From NCBI GenBank assembly GCA_003427395.1, contig BFEA01000060.1, positions 969,120 to 1,005,723 on the forward strand: a stretch of DNA of 36,604 nt, in the 5' to 3' direction. This DNA is from Chara braunii (Eukaryota; Streptophyta; Charophyceae; Charales; Characeae). Shown one piece after another: positions 10,335 to 20,282 of the stretch. Both the position numbers and the translations under genes were made by a program. The notes beneath the pieces were generated by a model. It did no database searches. It had not been told where the DNA came from and worked only from the letters and a program-made list of their open reading frames with translations. The first letter of the stretch is position 1. Each line of letters begins with the position of its first letter.

Positions 10335-12126
10335 GGGGAACTGCAACCCCAAGGCAGCGGCCTTCCCCAATCAAACGGGGGTGCCCTGGCTAATTGGCCA
10401 GGAGACAGTTAACTTTAGTTTGATTAGTCGATTTTTTTAAATTTTTATTAATTCTTATTTTTAGTTTTTTCAAATTATCTCCAAATCTGCGTATTTTCGC
10501 GCGAAGTAAGCAGGGAGCAAAGTTTGTCCTCTCGACGAGGCGAACGTTATGAGATGTTTCTTGCTGAAATCTAACAGTCAGATTTCGAGATAATGAATTT
10601 CCTTCAAAAATCAAATTATTAATTCGGAATTTCCAGTTTTTTTTTTTTTTTTTTTTTTGCGGGAAATTGGTACATTTCCTTGAGATAACTCCTACCAAAC
10701 CTGCTCAGTTTATTCTTCCCGTCGTTTTGATACCTTGGACGGGGTAAACAAAGGTGGTTAGAGACAAGAACGGTAAGTAACGGCAAAAAAAAAGAAGTAA
10801 AACGAGAATTAAATATTTAATTTCTTTGAAAATTTCGTGTAAAATGCCATAAAAGGGATTAAGAAAAAGTGTTCCGTCAAAGTTCTTGCAAATTTTGAGT
10901 GAGGTTGACGGGAAAAATTTGGGACTGAACGACTTTTGGAAGAGAGCGTGCGGTTGCGCGCGAAGCCCCCAAAACCCTAGTAGATAAACCCTAATTAGGG
11001 GAAACCCTAATTAGGGAAAGTCTTATTCAGGGTTTGGGGCGGATAACAACCTCGGAGAGGAAGGGTAATAAACAGAGAATATTTTGCCTTTTTAATTCTT
11101 CGGCTTTTTCCTTTTTGAAAAATTAAATTAAGAAAAATATTAAAAATAACAAAAAAAGATTAATTAAATTTTATTTTAATTTATTTTTAAATTCGGACGT
11201 CATTCCTTTCAGGTTGTTGAGCTAGGGGCGGAAGCCGAACCCCATCCCCACGGGGGAGAGGCGAAATACTGCGTAATTTTCTTGAAAATTTGTAAAATAT
11301 TTCGAATTAGTTAGGAAATAATTAGAGAAAATACTCAAAAATTGGTTGAAAATTAGTTTTTTTTTTTGATATTTTTTTCCTTTTGCTATACTCCTTCGGC
11401 GGCTGTTTTGAGGCCTTCGGCCACACCCCATCCCCACGGGGGGAGGCGAAGTGCTGCCAAAATTTTCGGGGACCTCTTGAGGTCGAGCGATTTTGCCTAA
11501 AGACATGTACAAAGGATATAAGTATATGTAAAATAAGAAAGGGGGTGTATCTTATGTAAAAGTAATTATTGTAAATTAAATACAGTTAAAATACAGAAAA
11601 ATATTGGCGGGAAGAGAAATCCATTTACCACGCTACTCTCTAGGGGAAACTTTGCATGCCTCTAGGCAGTGGTCGAGGGCCAGTGGGTTTCTAGAAGATA
11701 AAAGTAATTTTTATTTATTTAAATTTATTAAAATTCCCTAAAAAAATATTAAAATGGCTTAGAGAAATAGGGGAAAGAAGGTTACGACCTTCTAATTTTG
11801 ATACTTAGATAGAGGGGGACATTTGTACTCTTGAGGGGTGACCGGAGTAGTCGGAGGCGGCGTTCGCTCGAACAGGGCACACGCCTTCTATTCGAGGGAA
11901 CTTGACTATAGGGTCTGTTGTCTTGTTTAGAGCCGGGACTCCGCCCTGTAGCACCATAGGGGACCTTTGGATAGTTAGGAGATAGGTCGACAGCGTGATA
12001 TCGGGGCTCCCAACGAAGGGAGGCGAAGCGCTGCCGGAATTCCCTCAGAATCGACAAACCTTCTTCTCCTATCTTTCACTTTCTCTACCCTTCCCTCTTG
12101 CTGCGTTCACCCTAGTCGCCAGTTGG
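10335..12126 (+). other. Untranslated leader of the retrotransposon, AT-rich
   Basis: About 1.8 kb with no credible ORF. It includes a T19-like run (10640-10658), paired AAACCCTAATTAGGG palindromes (10986-11016), and three copies of a GGCGAARYRCTGC module at about 11261, 11445 and 12021. The first two are preceded by CCCCATCCCCACGGGGG (11241-11257 and 11427-11443). The same core occurs five times in the tandem repeat at 31500-32110. Packaging and dimerisation signals of LTR elements lie in this position in general, but I cannot identify them here. Confidence 0.6.
10971..11016 (+). repeat. Telomere-type AAACCCTAA motifs in two 16 bp palindromic units
   Basis: AAAACCCTAG (10971-10980) is followed by AAACCCTAATTAGGGG (10986-11001) and then AAACCCTAATTAGGGA (11002-11017). 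CCCTAATTAGGG is a perfect 12 bp palindrome in both units. AAACCCTA is the plant telo-box and also the plant telomere unit, but the repeats are back to back and not in a head-to-tail telomeric array. Confidence 0.7.
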
Positions 12127-13135
12127 ATGTGGCCGCGAGCGCAAGTAGAAGTCTATGAGGCCACCATCGACTGGGACTTTGAGCCTCCTAAACTCATAGA
12201 AGGGGATCTGGTGGGGCTCACGATCCCCGGGCGCAGCGTTCGACACGTTGACGGCCAGTTTGCGTGGAGGTCCATAATCTTGTCAGAGGACGTGTGGCTT
12301 TGGATGCACAGAGAGCACCAACCTGGGCAAAGAGTGGGCGTAGTACTTGTACTTAGGACCGGGCGCGGTTACAGAGGCCGTGCTGAGCCTCGCGACGACA
12401 GGGACTAGTGACGCGGTTAGCAGGGCGAAACGCTACCTGAAGGAAGAGGTAGCTGCCTTCCGAGCGGAGGACTCGAGCGACCCGTTGACCCTATTTCATG
12501 GGCGCCCTCCTCTAGATATCACGGGCGAGCTGGTGGTAGCACGAGACAGGTTTTTCCCGTACAGCGTTAGGAGTCTGCGGGCGCTAGTTCCGACGTTCGT
12601 AGTAGAGAGCGTCTTTGGAGGCATTGGTGGAGTGGTCGAGACATACCTAGCCTATCAGGATCTCAAAATCCTGGCGAGAAGGCCTGTCGTCCTCGACTAC
12701 ATCTATTATTCGCTCGTGACCGGTGGGCTTCGTTGGGGTGACGAGAGGGTTCAACTTATAGAGCTGATCCGTTCGATAGACGACGAGTGGCCCCAGTCTC
12801 CGTGCGTTTGGGATTGGCTAGACCGTGAGCTCAGAGCAGGCCCTGAGTACGTGACCTGCATTGGGCGACTCTTCTCAGACGACTGGGGGAGCTGGTGGAG
12901 TGAGGACGCTGGGCGACCTTTGATATACGGCCATCAGTTGGCGGAGTACTACCAGGCTATAGGACAGGCCCCATACCGCGTCAAGGACGAGTTTGACGAC
13001 GAGGGTTGAGAGCGAGAGGACGACGAGGACGCTTGGGAGCCAGACTGGGTCGACCCACAGAGTGAGGTTGACGAGGAGGAGATCGACGTTACGGACGCCC
13101 ACTTCCCCAGGATAGGAGTAGTCGTCCGGGCGTAG
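12127..13135 (+). pseudogene. Pre-gag ORF A, paralogue of ORF B, frameshifted
   Basis: Unrecognised family. The first frame opens at ATG 12127 and runs to a TAG at 12406-12408. A +1 frame (12347-13009) then carries the rest, so one frameshift lies around 12347-12408. After the TGA at 13007-13009 the frame stays open and strongly acidic until TAG 13133-13135, which suggests the TGA is also a mutation. Parts align with ORF B: EDVWLW with PDVHLW, VPTFVVESVFGG with LPCFVAEELWG, VQLIELIRSI with LQLIEFLRAI, WDWLDRELR with WTALEREAR, and LAEYYQ with VEEYYQ. No signal peptide or membrane segment is evident. Function is unknown; position between leader and gag suggests an accessory protein of the element. 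Confidence 0.6.
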
Positions 13136-13203
13136 GAGGCAGAGGAGCTCATTAGAGCGGCGGTTGAGTGAGCTTAGCTACTGATTTTGGCGAGAACGGA
13201 TCG

Positions 13204-14160
13204 ATGATAGAGCAGGCCAGTGGAGTGGAGCTTCAGATCGATGACGCTAGATGGCCTAGACCTCCAGAGACAGTAGCGCCAGGGAAGGTGGCGCTGGATC
13301 TGCCGGCCAGAGGGGTTTCCGCGGATGCGATAGAGAGCCGATGGTCATCGACGGTATTAGGCCCAGACGTACACTTGTGGACGTATGTCATCGTGACGTT
13401 TGACCTAGACAGTCTGAGGTGGCGACGACCAGGCACGACTGGCATAGAGGTAGTGGGCCACATTTACTACTCACGGGAGGTGCTAGCCACATTCTATTTT
13501 CACGTCATCGTTCACGATAATTGGCGAGAGGAACAGAGCGCGAAGAGGATTTTACTGGCCAGAGCAGACTCCACGCGGGACGAGGTAGAGCGGCTACACG
13601 GGGGCGTTGTGGGAGTGACGACGACCTTGAGGATTGGAGGACACTTGCCATATCCTAGTAGTCGACTGCGTGTGACACTTCCGTGTTTCGTGGCGGAGGA
13701 GCTTTGGGGACTTAGACGTCTGGGTGAGATCTACTTTGTGGCTCTTGACTTGGACGGGCCTTGCCGAGGGTACGCTGACAGGGACTGGGTGCTGTATGCG
13801 CAGTTTTTAGCGGGGCCGCTTGTAGGCGAGCGAGGGCTCCAGTTGATTGAGTTTCTGCGGGCCATTGTACCTACCGGGAGCCCAGACCTGTATTCTCTGT
13901 ACCAGCCCCTAGCCTTCTGGACGGCGCTAGAGAGAGAGGCTCGGAGGCCAACTGATCATTTAGCTGGTGTGGGACAGCTGCTAGCCGAGGCTCGTGAGGA
14001 GAGGTCGGGCCATAGCATCTCGACCGGGGAGGTTGAGGAATATTATCAGCAGGTATATCCAGAGGCTGACGGTCTTGCGTGGTACGCCGAGGATCGGGAT
14101 TGGGAGGATTTCGATGACATAGGGGCAGGAGGACATCCCATGGGGGCAGAGGGTAGATGA
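13204..14160 (+). CDS. Pre-gag ORF B, intact 318-residue protein of unknown family
   Basis: Unrecognised. This is the only long uninterrupted ORF of the pre-gag array, from ATG 13204 to TGA 14158-14160; the frame is open slightly further upstream without an ATG. It is acidic, especially at the C terminus (WYAEDRDWEDFDD), with no obvious zinc, nucleotide-binding or protease motif and no membrane segment. It shares with ORF A and ORF D an N-terminal W-x(3)-L-x(2)-DVHLW-like block (residues about 46-60) and a central L-P-x-F-V-x-E/G block (about 160-170). Further blocks are LQLIEFLRAI (about 215-225) and EEYYQQ (about 280-285). It lies 68 bp after ORF A and 79 bp before ORF C. Retention of one intact copy among broken paralogues is notable. 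Confidence 0.6.
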   Translation: MIEQASGVELQIDDARWPRPPETVAPGKVALDLPARGVSADAIESRWSSTVLGPDVHLWTYVIVTFDLDSLRWRRPGTTGIEVVGHIYYSREVLATFYFHVIVHDNWREEQSAKRILLARADSTRDEVERLHGGVVGVTTTLRIGGHLPYPSSRLRVTLPCFVAEELWGLRRLGEIYFVALDLDGPCRGYADRDWVLYAQFLAGPLVGERGLQLIEFLRAIVPTGSPDLYSLYQPLAFWTALEREARRPTDHLAGVGQLLAEAREERSGHSISTGEVEEYYQQVYPEADGLAWYAEDRDWEDFDDIGAGGHPMGAEGR

Positions 14161-14239
14161 GGACACAGATGGGGATATGCCAGAAGCATGAGACGACTAG
14201 AGGCAGGACATATCCGAGTGAGGTTTAGAGAAGGGAGTA

Positions 14240-14485
14240 GTGGAGAGTACGGCAGACCGGGATATACTGAGGGTGACTCTTTCCCTGCGACGAGATAGGA
14301 CGGGTGGCTGGGAAGGAGAGGCGTTAGAGATTGTTGAGCGACAGATCGGACTCATGACAGACCATGCCCTGGAGATATGGAGGAGCCAGAGGTTTGTCGA
14401 GTTTACTATCTACTTCCATAGAGCAAACGGGAGAGCGCACAACACCTACTCGACCATACTGGACCTGAGTGGGAGAATTGTTTGA
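14240..14485 (+). CDS. Pre-gag small ORF C, possible paralogue of ORF E
   Basis: An open frame of 81 codons lies between TAG 14237-14239 and TGA 14483-14485. It has no ATG until 14354, so the true start is uncertain. Blocks VTLSLR, HALEIW and FHRANGRAHNTY...GRIV line up in order with VTVLLR, HVLAW and SHGYMRAEHFHDE...ARVI of ORF E. It follows ORF B just as ORF E follows ORF D, which points to duplication of a long-plus-short ORF pair. Function unknown. Confidence 0.4.
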   Translation: MESTADRDILRVTLSLRRDRTGGWEGEALEIVERQIGLMTDHALEIWRSQRFVEFTIYFHRANGRAHNTYSTILDLSGRIV

Positions 14486-14557
14486 GGAGTTAGCAACGTC
14501 GAGAGATAGGGTGCATCGGAGGGAGTAGAGTGATGCTGATCGAGAGTCCGAGGGGAG

Positions 14558-15312
14558 ATGAAGAGTGACTCGGTAGCCTGGTTAGCCTATGTTCTCTCAC
14601 GAGAGTCCGAATCGTATAGCGTGAGGAAGCTTGTGAGACCCAGAGAGACGGCGGTTGGATATGACATTCCACTTCTTGTGGCGTTAGAAGGAACAGGGCG
14701 TGTTCCGATACGATACTTGGGAACGTGGCTCGCAGAGGGACTCTTCCTTTGGACAGTGATACTACGAGACGAATGACCCGAGAGGACTCATGATCTAGAA
14801 GGGGTCGGACATCTGATAGCGGATAGAGCACACGATTTAGAGATAGGACTGACGCTCGCAGGGGCGAGCAGGAGTTGGTGGAGGAACGAGTCGTTGGCCA
14901 GAGTGATCGTTACTCAGCAACTAGCGAGACTCTCTGGAGGGAGGACGCGTTGGAGCCGCTTGGTATACGGTCCTCCGCACCCGACCCTCTACCCGAGAGA
15001 GGATTGGCATTCGGACTTCCTACCTTCGTGATAGGGCAGACCTATGGGAGTATAGAACGTTTGAGTAGAGCAGTGGACCACACACTTTACGCGCTCTGGG
15101 AGGGCTTAGTGCCCCGTTTCCGGGAAATATACTACGCCATTTGTGTGAGGTGGGGGCCACCCAGTAGAGAGACGCTCGACGACATCATAGACGTTACTAG
15201 CTGGGTGGACTGTCTGAGGCCAGTCCATCTAATTAGGTACTGCAGGAAACGAGCGGAGATCGATTACGTGGGGCTAGAGGATGTGAGGTTTCTCTTCGAG
15301 GCCGCAGCTTAG
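14558..15312 (+). pseudogene. Pre-gag ORF D, third member of the A/B family, broken
   Basis: The frame from ATG 14558 stops at TGA 14774-14776 but continues open beyond it. It encodes blocks GVGHL and SWWRNESLARVI that match VVGHI and NWREEQSAKRI of ORF B at the corresponding place. A shift to the frame of 14875-15312 then brings LPTFVIGQTYGS, matching LPCFVAEELWG (B) and VPTFVVESVFGG (A). The conserved EGLFLW block (about 14739-14756) corresponds to DVHLW. It ends at TAG 15310-15312, three bases before ORF E. At least one stop and one frameshift make it a pseudogene. Function unknown. Confidence 0.5.
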
Positions 15313-15315
15313 GGA

Positions 15316-15603
15316 ATGCCGGGGAGGACGGCCACAATGATGCGTGTAGGAGAGCAACTGGTGAGCACAGGGTACACTGTGACAGTACTTCTCCGAGCGT
15401 ACGTAGAAGAGGACTTGACGGCGAGGGAGTGTCGGCAACGAGCCAGAGATTTGATCCACGAGCATAGAGTTCATGTACTGGCGTGGGTGACCTTCCAGAC
15501 CTCGATTTCCTATGAGGTGATGATATGATCGCATGGCTATATGCGTGCGGAGCACTTCCACGACGAGACGGTAGTGGAGACTAGAGCAAGGGTGATAGGA
15601 TGA
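15316..15603 (+). pseudogene. Pre-gag small ORF E, paralogue of ORF C with one stop
   Basis: From ATG 15316 the frame runs to TGA 15526-15528, continues open, and ends at TGA 15601-15603. The part after the first stop (SHGYMRAEHFHDETVVE) aligns with the C-terminal part of ORF C, so the internal TGA is probably a mutation. Short hydrophobic beta-like segments alternate with an Arg/Glu-rich helix. No known domain. Confidence 0.4.
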
Positions 15604-15627
15604 GCTGGGAAAAGATAAAGACTGAGT

Positions 15628-15948
15628 ATGGAAGAGGAGAGTGAGGCAGTCGCAAGAGTGAGAGAGCGCATTAAAGAGTCACTCTTGGACCGGGTAACGA
15701 AGTTGGGGAACAAGTTAAGGGAGATCTGGTCGTGCCAGGATGAGGACAAGTTGCGTAGGGTTGAGCTCGTGACGAGAGAGTTGGAGAGTCTATTTAGGGA
15801 AGAAAGAGAGATTATCCAGGCATGGAGATCAGACTTTCTGGAGAGGGTGAAGGCTAGAGGCGTATCACGCGAAGGAACGAGTGAGCGATCTGCAGAGGGC
15901 GTGACGACGGAGGACAAGGTAACGCAGGGAGGTAGCGACAGGACATGA
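15628..15948 (+). CDS. Pre-gag ORF F, 106-residue charged helical protein
   Basis: ATG 15628 to TGA 15946-15948. Residues 1-75 are rich in Glu, Arg, Lys and Leu with heptad-like spacing (RVRERIKESLLDRVTKLGNK, then DKLRRVELVTRELESL), predicting a coiled coil. The C terminus is Ser/Thr/Gly-rich and probably disordered. The stop overlaps the next ATG in ATGA (15945-15948). Coiled-coil accessory or Gag-like assembly roles are possible but unsupported; family unknown. Confidence 0.5.
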   Translation: MEEESEAVARVRERIKESLLDRVTKLGNKLREIWSCQDEDKLRRVELVTRELESLFREEREIIQAWRSDFLERVKARGVSREGTSERSAEGVTTEDKVTQGGSDRT

Positions 15949-16033
15949 GCGGGACTGCACTACACACGACGGATCGGTACTCATTGCANATGAGCGGGAC
16001 TGCACTACACACGACGGATCGGTACTCATTGCA
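15945..16033 (+). repeat. 44 bp exact duplication separated by one ambiguous base
   Basis: 15945-15988 and 15990-16033 are the same 44 bases, starting ATGAGCGGGACTGCACTACA and ending TCATTGCA, joined by N at 15989. This is the pattern left when two contig ends that overlap are placed side by side with a minimal gap. The duplicated start of ORF G is therefore probably not real. Confidence 0.85.
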
Positions 16034-16627
16034 TGTGGTAGGGAGACTGGACGGACCATTGGTGTTAGTGATCGTAGAGCTCCAGCTCCATACCAGACTG
16101 TGCATAGTTGAGGAGGCGGAGTGTGTCCACCGTGCACTGCGTGAGGCCAGGGGGACAGGACTTTGGATTGGAATAGAAGGAGGACGAAGGATAAAATATG
16201 TACTCCGAGTAACACCCTTCGAAGGGCGGCCACAGATAAGGGCATGGTACGAGACGACCAGGGAGGCTGAGAAGTTGAAGATAAGCGAAGCCAGGAAAGC
16301 TGGAGAGCTAGGGAGAGTTGTAATAGACGGAGCAATACTCAGGATGCTAGCTGCTCACGATCGGTATTGGAAAGAATCGATAAAGACTTTGAGACATTCT
16401 ATGACCTATTGGAGCTGTCGGTGATGAGGTTACGAGTGGTTATAGCACTGACTTACCTCAGGTACTAGACAGATGACCTCATAGCCGTCTGGGAGTTAAA
16501 GAAGGAGAAATAGAGGTTCGAAGCTCTTGGAAAGAAAGTGGAGGTCAGAAAGGTCAGCGAGCGACTTTTGGATGACAACAATGAGAGCTTCCTCCTTTGG
16601 CAAGCTACCCAATTCATGACGGGCTAG
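15945..16627 (+). pseudogene. Pre-gag ORF G, broken, helical C-terminal half
   Basis: The frame from 15945 (or the second ATG at 15990) runs to TGA 16422-16424. From about 16375 another frame continues in coding-like fashion (DFETFYDLLELSVMRLRVV...) through TAG 16466-16468 and TAG 16511-16513 to TAG 16625-16627. It has a Lys/Glu-rich helical stretch followed by SERLLDDNNESFLLWQATQF. I infer one frameshift and two stops. The N-terminal part has alternating hydrophobic strands (LHVVGRL, LVLVIVELQLH) and may be distantly related to ORFs C and E. Unknown family. Confidence 0.4.
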
Positions 16628-16896
16628 GAAACCTACCAAGGAGGACGGAGATAAACGCACGGAGGCTCTCGAAAGGGGCTGATCAGGAGATATTGGCTAG
16701 GCTTGGGACTGCGATTTGCCGCAGGCATAGAGATCGCGTCACGGGTGTACTGCAGATTCGGAGAGGCGCGGCCTTGTTGGCCGATCCCGAAGGGGAGGTT
16801 TACCTAGACATAGGGATTTTTGGGATAGAGGGAGAGCACGAGATCCGTGACCGGAACCGAGTACTGGTGGTAGTGATCAGGGTAGTCGAGAGCTAG
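16597..16896 (+). pseudogene. Pre-gag ORF H remnant
   Basis: An open frame of about 99 codons without an ATG, overlapping the end of ORF G and ending at TAG 16894-16896. It encodes a basic segment (INARRLSKGADQEILARLGTAICRRHRDR) and then alternating hydrophobic strands (VTGVLQIRR, EVYLDIGIFGI, NRVLVVVIRVV). Without a start it may be the frameshifted end of ORF G. No family recognised. Confidence 0.35.
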
Positions 16897-17007
16897 GGGT
16901 GGTGACGAGCGTGAACCATGACAAGGAAACTGGTCCGGGCTGCAAGTTCTGTTACAGGTCCGGGCTGCAGTAACTGTCATAAGTCCGGGCTGTAACACCC
17001 GGCGAGA

Positions 17008-20000
17008 GTGCCTAAGTGCGTCTTCAGGTGGCCTATGAAACCAGACACGATGGGGCCACAACCAACCACAGGTGAAGTGGGGGAGGAGTACAGGACATCG
17101 CCCGACCGAGCTCTGAGGGATCTGAAGGAACGAATTAGGCGGGAAACACCGCTGAGATGGGCCGACCAAACCAATGACGGAAAGCCCGACGTAATGGGCG
17201 AGCCGGTCGTGACGGAGCCGCAGGAGGCACTGAAGATGGGAACCTCGAGCGGTCGACGAGAAGCGACGAGACGACGCTCCCCCAAGTATGAGCGGAGGGA
17301 GACCATGGCGGATAGGCCCAGAGACGACCGGCGAGAGAGTTCGAGGGATTCCTATTGGAGGGACAGAGATAGAGACAGGGTGCCGACCAGGCGAGTCTTC
17401 GACCTCCAGACAGGGGAGTCGCATCCGGTCCCTTACGAGAGCAAGGATCGCTATATTATTATGCACAAGGCCTCTGAGCCACCTACTTTTAGGGGTTATG
17501 GCATCACAAAATATCTGGAGAAGTGAGAGCTTCATGCAAGTCGGAGTCAGTGGTCAGAGGAAGAGATTATACAGAACTTTCTATTTAATGTGGACCCAAG
17601 TCTCGGCAAGGAAGTTAAGGAAGCCCGACCCAAGGATGGAAAATGGACTACGTACAAAAAGAACCTCGTAGAGCTTTACAAGTTGGAGGATAACAAGTAC
17701 TCCATCAAGGACCTGGAAACGATGACTCAAGATGAGGATGAGAGCGTACGGGCATTTGGGATGCGTTTCCAGAAGATCTCCGACGTGTTGATGAAGAAGG
17801 GGAAGTTCTCAAAGGTCGAGCGTTGTACTATCTTCATCGGACACGTGTCCAAAGGAAGACAAAAGAGTATACTTAGAGATCTTCCGCGCGACAAGCTTGA
17901 CTTCCCAGAAGTCCTAAAGCTCGCGATAAAGGCAGAGGCAGACGACTACAAGGACTTGGTATGGAGGGGAATGAGGAGGCGTGATTTCTCTCTCTATAAG
18001 GAGTATGCCACCGATAGATGCNCTGATTTCAAAGACTATCCTTGGTCGGAAAAGAGTGAAGTCGTGGCCGAGGAAGTGAAGGAGATAAGGGACATGGTAA
18101 AGGGACTAACAAGACAGGTTACAGAGATTGTGACCACCACCGGAGCCACGGCATATGGGGACAAGCCCGGAGGGCCCTATTCACTTCGCTGGGACCGGAG
18201 GAACACTGATTCCTGGAGGAGTGTCGAGGATAGAAATCCTCAAACACTGACTGATTATCGTATGAGGGAAAGGGAGAGAGACGATGAGTCATGGCGACGT
18301 AGGGATGATGAGATAGACCGGGACCGTAGGACTCGCGAGATGTATGGGCATGCTAGGAGACTGGATGACTACTCGCGTAGCCCTCGCTATGAGCCTGACG
18401 GGGGTAGAAGCGACTCTCGAGGCCGATAGGAGTCGGATCCGGGCCGGCGAGATGGATACAGGGATGGTAAATATGAGATATCGGACCACGATGGACGTAG
18501 AAATGAAAGATATGAAAGGTCGGATCGAGACGGATACAGGGATGGTAGATATGAGAGATCGGACCGCGATGGGCATAGAGACGACAGATATGAGAGGTCG
18601 GATCGAGACGGATACAGGGGCGGCAGATATGAGAGAGGAGATCGGACTGATGATTCACGCGGGCGGTACGACCGAGGAGACTGACGTGATGATTCACGCG
18701 GGAGGTACGACCGAGGGGACCAACGCGATGATTCACGCGGGCGATACGAATACGGAGACCGCCGCAATGATTCGCGCGGCATGAATGAGAGAGGGGGATA
18801 TGGCGCTTCGGCTGACCCGTATCCGAAGTTCCCTGACCCGAGAGCAGCGAGAGGTTCGACCTCCAGAGGCGCAGACGACAGGCCACCCACACCCAGAAAC
18901 TCTTACGTTTACTGCAGGGGGGATGATCATATCAAGAGAGATTGCCCGGATCTCAAACGAGCAATAAATGAAGGCCTTGTCGTGCTTGATGACCGCAAAT
19001 ACGTCAAATGGGCAGATGATCTGGGAGATGTATCGATGTTCCCCTCGATGAAGGAGAATGTCGAAGCAAGGAGAGTAAAGCGGAGTAAAGGAAAGGAACC
19101 GGTTAGGAGCCAGAGCATCAAGATAACTTTCGAAGGAGATATGGCGACCACACCCATAAGGGTGGCAGCTACCAAGTCCGCGGGAGGGTCTATATCGAAG
19201 AAGACCGACACGGATTACGTGATGGCGGAGAAGGATGGCGGACAACGGATCGATGGAGAGGAGGTTATTTTTTCGCCGCGAAAGTGGGGAGTAAAGAAGT
19301 TTTTGATGAAGAGTTCGCTGGATGAGATTGACACGGTCGAGCCACTGAGACGGGCCCTTCGGCAGCCCATGCAATGCTCTATTCTGGAGTACCTAGCGGC
19401 ATCGAAGCCGGCTCGTGATGAGTTACAGATGATCACGCGGAAGACTCGTGTACCTCTATCAGAGGAGGCTCAGGGGGCTCCTAAGGCGGAAGCTTCTACC
19501 GTAGCAGTAACGGGGGTGCCTGCTAGAGCGGATCGCATGGCGACAGTCCTTCTTGATGGGATGGAAGGTGTGCCTCCAAACAAGTTTTACATACTTGGTA
19601 GTGGGGCCGTGGAGACAATCATAAACGATGGAGCGGTACTAGATGCTGTGATCGATAACGGCAGTGAGGCTGTCATTATAGACGAGGATCTGGCAGTACA
19701 GGTTGGACTGGACCTCGATAAGTCATACCTATTCGAAATAAGGACTGCTGATGGGAGAAAGCAACAGATCACTTGGGTTTGTCACAAGGCAACCATAGAG
19801 GTCCAAGGGGTACGAGTGACCCTGCCTGTCTTTGCAGTCAAGAACTGCAGCTCCGATCTGCTCTTGGGACGAACGTGGTTGAGCCACGTGCACGCGGTGA
19901 CGATAGAGTGACCGGATGGGAGCCAGACATTGTCCATTAAGAAGCTAGATGGGACGCGAGTTATGATTGAGACGGTGGAGCCTCGGGACCCGAGGAACAG

Positions 20001-20274
20001 AGAAGCTCTCGCAGTGGGAGCAAGACCCAGTGATTAGATTAAGTCATTACCTATCTCCGGCCGCACGGTGCGATTTCGTGAGAAGAAGTACGGACCACTG
20101 CTCATAGAGGAGGAGGGTCGGATCGTGGAGGTGAAAGATTTAGGGAGTCGGCTGATAGTGGACGGCAACTCGTACCCAAAGGAGACAGATGAGGAATTTG
20201 GCGGGGTGGTATCTGTGTCTTTTTTAAGGGCACCGCCCCCTATGGGGGGCTACCCAAGCTACACAAGCGAGTAG
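17008..20274 (+). pseudogene. gag-pro: Gag and aspartic protease, one frame broken by stops
   Basis: All segments share one frame. The order is an Arg/Asp-rich N-terminal region, a capsid-like region (17482-17940; PPTFRGYGITKYLE, then ARPKDGKWTTYKKNL and FGMRFQKISDVL), an Arg/Asp/Gly/Tyr repeat (18445-18780), a zinc knuckle and a retropepsin. In-frame stops are TGA 17524, TAG 18427, TGA 18682, TGA 19909, TAG 20035 and TAG 20272. The knuckle YCRGDDHIKRDC keeps C-x4-H-x4-C (Cys 18913, His 18928, Cys 18943), but the first Cys is Tyr (TAC at 18904). The protease active site reads D-N-G at 19654-19662 instead of D-S/T-G, with LLLGRTWL further on. No ATG clearly fixes the start; 17008 is a GTG, so the true N terminus is uncertain. 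One ambiguous base is at 18022. Confidence 0.85.
18445..18780 (+). repeat. Coding tandem repeat, 13-residue units (39 bp), in Gag
   Basis: The first part repeats units like SDRDGYRDGRYER, and the second part repeats DDSRGRYDRGDQR, both of about 39 bp. One CGA codon of the second type has become TGA (18682-18684), evident by comparison with its neighbours. Arg/Gly/Asp/Tyr-rich, presumably disordered and RNA-binding, just before the zinc knuckle. Confidence 0.75.
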
Positions 20275-20282
20275 CACAAAAA

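Noticed and set aside
10971-11017. Interstitial telomere
   Set aside because: Motifs are palindromic and few; there is no head-to-tail TTTAGGG array.
16804-17535. 243-codon minus-strand ORF opposite gag and ORF H
   Set aside because: Antisense shadow of coding sequence on the + strand; no domain.
18289-18892. Several 95-179 codon ORFs on both strands over the Gag repeat
   Set aside because: All are shadows of the 39 bp coding repeat, whose lack of stops extends to other frames.
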